Of a stretch of DNA of 15,019 bases, positions 13,462 through 15,019 are shown piece after piece; position 1 is the first letter of the stretch, and the number at the start of each line of letters is the position of its first letter. The DNA comes from Acidobacteriaceae bacterium (GTDB lineage: Bacteria > Acidobacteriota > Terriglobia > Terriglobales > Acidobacteriaceae): the NCBI GenBank assembly GCA_027311125.1, contig DAICZO010000009.1, positions 1 to 15,019 on the forward strand, read 5' to 3'. The notes beneath the pieces were generated by a model. The model was not told where the DNA came from. It ran no database searches and saw only the letters and a list, made by a program, of their open reading frames with translations. The position numbers and the translations under genes were made by a program.

Positions 13462-14874
13462 CTACGCGGAGAGCTTCTCGTACAGCACGCTTCCCGTCTT
13501 CTCGCGACGCATTTGCTCGCGAATGCGATCCAGTCCACCATCGCCGGCCAAGCGCTCACGCAGCGCCTCCAGCGGCTCACGCGACTGCAGCGAAAGCATC
13601 AGCAGTTCGCGATCCAGATCTTCCTCGCTCACCACAATACCCTCGGCCTCTGCGATCCGGTCTAGAATCATCGAGACCTTCACTTCGTTGATCGCCTGGT
13701 CCCGCTGCGCTGCCCGTAGACGGCCAAAGTCCAGCTTGCGCATGTCCTCGGCCTTCATGCCCTGCTGTGCCAGCGCCCGCAGACCGCGATCCAGACGAGC
13801 ATCCACCTGCTGCTGCACAAACGACTCAGGAACAGGGAACTGGTACTTGCCAATCAGCTCCTCGAGCATCTTGTCCTTCGCCTGACTCTCCAGTGCTTCC
13901 TTCTTCCGGTCAGCAGCATGCTCCCGTAGTTTGGTCGCAAACTCGTCAAAGCTCTCATAATTGCCTAACTGCTTGGCAAACTCCGCATCCCGCTCAGGAA
14001 AGCTCTTGTGCTTGATCGCCTTCACCGTCACGTCGTAGCTCACCTGTTGGCCCGCGAGACGACGCTCGCCAAAGTCCGCCGGATAATCCACTTCAAACTT
14101 CAGCTCCTGCCCCGGCTTCGCGCCCAGCAGCGCTTCGTTGAACGCCGTCAGCGTGTTCTTACCGCCGATCTCGATCAACACATCGTCGCCAGTAATCGGC
14201 TCCTGCGTCGAAGCATTCGCAACGCCGTCTTCGGTAACTGTCTGTGCCAGATCCTTCACCTCGCCCCGGAACTGGATCTCTGCCCAATCACCGTTCACCA
14301 GTGCACGATCTTCATCGACCGGCTCTACCGTCGCATGCGCATCCAGTACACGGTTCAGTTCCGACTCATACTCTTCTTCGGTCAATGCGACCTCAGGCCG
14401 AGTAACCCGCACGCTCTCGTAGCCCGCGACATCGAACTCCGGGGCTACTTCAAAACCAGCTTTGAACTTCAGTGGCTGTCCGTCGAACAGTTGCAGGTCC
14501 AGCAGTTGTGGCTCCGATACCGGACGCAGCTTCTGCTCTTCAATCGCCTGACGAAAGCGTTCCCCAACCAGACTCTCCAGAACCTCCTGGCGAACCTCCT
14601 TGGCAAACTTAGATCGCACCAGCGACTCCGGAACCTTACCAGCCCGGAAGCCCGGAATGCGCGCCAATTTCTGGTAGCGCTTCACCACGGTCTTGAATGC
14701 CTTTGATACCTCATCCGCTGCAACTTCAACCTCAATCTCTCGGGTCAGCTCAGGGTTCAGCGCCGTGGCAGGTACATGCTCATGCGAGTGGTCGTGATCG
14801 TGCGTGTGCTCAGCCTGCTGTTCAGCTAATTCCTTCGTTGCTTCTGTCGTTTCCGTAATCTCTGTCGGGGTCAA
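13462..14874 (-). CDS. tig: Trigger factor, ribosome-bound chaperone, with a His-rich N-terminal extension
   Basis: Trigger factor binds near the ribosomal exit tunnel and holds nascent chains. The ribosome-docking signature GFRAGKVP is at residues 75-82 (numbered from the TTG at 14874). The FKBP-like prolyl isomerase insert (about 180-280) and the helical C-terminal chaperone arms (KSFPERDAEFAKQLG onward) follow. The total of 470 residues exceeds the usual 430 because the signature lies some 30 residues later than in E. coli. The extra N-terminus is Thr/Glu-rich and contains HTHDHDHSHEH (23-33), a likely metal-binding run. No ATG exists between this region and the core. The TTG at 14874 has GGAAGG 7 nt upstream; an in-frame TTG at 14889 lies on that site and would add 5 residues. 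A promoter-like pair lies upstream. Confidence 0.93.
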   Translation of the reverse strand: MTPTEITETTEATKELAEQQAEHTHDHDHSHEHVPATALNPELTREIEVEVAADEVSKAFKTVVKRYQKLARIPGFRAGKVPESLVRSKFAKEVRQEVLESLVGERFRQAIEEQKLRPVSEPQLLDLQLFDGQPLKFKAGFEVAPEFDVAGYESVRVTRPEVALTEEEYESELNRVLDAHATVEPVDEDRALVNGDWAEIQFRGEVKDLAQTVTEDGVANASTQEPITGDDVLIEIGGKNTLTAFNEALLGAKPGQELKFEVDYPADFGERRLAGQQVSYDVTVKAIKHKSFPERDAEFAKQLGNYESFDEFATKLREHAADRKKEALESQAKDKMLEELIGKYQFPVPESFVQQQVDARLDRGLRALAQQGMKAEDMRKLDFGRLRAAQRDQAINEVKVSMILDRIAEAEGIVVSEEDLDRELLMLSLQSREPLEALRERLAGDGGLDRIREQMRREKTGSVLYEKLSA

Positions 14875-14881
14875 GTCAATG

Positions 14882-14887
14882 CCTTCC
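14882..14887 (-). promoter_or_regulatory. Shine-Dalgarno deciding the TTG start of tig
   Basis: Minus-strand GGAAGG lies 7 nt before the TTG at 14874-14872. The other in-frame TTG (14889) overlaps this site, and the sequence before it (CACGCGACCA) has no ribosome-binding character. Confidence 0.6.
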
Positions 14888-14953
14888 AATGGTCGCGTGA
14901 ATATGCCGCGTCGCTCGCTCTAAGAGCGATTTGCGCGGTAGCGCCTCATATCC

Positions 14954-14982
14954 AATGTACGAGTCTCCTCATGCAGGGTCAA
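14954..14982 (-). promoter_or_regulatory. Candidate sigma-70-type promoter of tig
   Basis: On the minus strand TTGACC (+ 14977-14982, 5 of 6) is followed after exactly 17 bp by TACATT (+ 14954-14959, 4 of 6). The start site would be near 14947, giving a leader of about 70 nt. That leader contains the dyad TCGCTC-TAA-GAGCGA (14915-14929). Confidence 0.5.
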
Positions 14983-15019
14983 ACTGGCCATGTTCACCCC
15001 GCCAAACCACACCCTCACC

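Overview
The window looks like a chromosomal segment of an acidobacterium, probably of the Acidobacteriaceae/Terriglobales type. This is inferred from GC-rich genes with strongly C-ending codons, a methionine synthase split into two genes, a stand-alone nuoI, and the general character of the proteins. I could not run a database search. There are no mobile elements, tRNA or rRNA genes, or CRISPR arrays.

Layout. The left half (1-8498) is read from the + strand. It holds the 3' part of a two-pass membrane protein with a duplicated His/Met-rich extracytoplasmic domain; nuoI (complex I 4Fe-4S subunit) with what looks like a leaderless promoter; cobalamin-dependent methionine synthase as two genes overlapping by ATGA, preceded by a perfect 8-4-8 palindrome; a small degenerate response-regulator receiver protein; an S-box (SAM-I type) riboswitch; a threonine-synthase-family PLP enzyme overlapping a ThiS/MoaD-like sulfur-carrier gene, closed by a strong intrinsic terminator; and a 49-residue membrane protein of the lmo0937/DUF5670 type. 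The right half (8583-15019) is read from the - strand and is a protein quality-control block in the order tig, clpP, clpX, lon. A hairpin terminator lies between the two convergent halves.

Main biological reading. The SAM riboswitch in front of the 'threonine synthase' plus its coupled sulfur-carrier partner argue that this pair makes homocysteine, not threonine. That is the MetM/MetO route known from Streptomyces, in which O-phosphohomoserine and a protein thiocarboxylate give homocysteine. The split MetH encoded 1 kb upstream would then methylate homocysteine to methionine, so the window would hold the last two steps of methionine synthesis. The riboswitch appears to work on translation: the Shine-Dalgarno of the PLP enzyme is bracketed by a CTCCC/GGGAG hairpin. 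The carrier protein ends in Gly-Gly-Lys-Val, so two residues would have to be removed before thiocarboxylation.

Starts were chosen by Shine-Dalgarno position where upstream alternatives existed (metH N-part, lon, clpX, tig).
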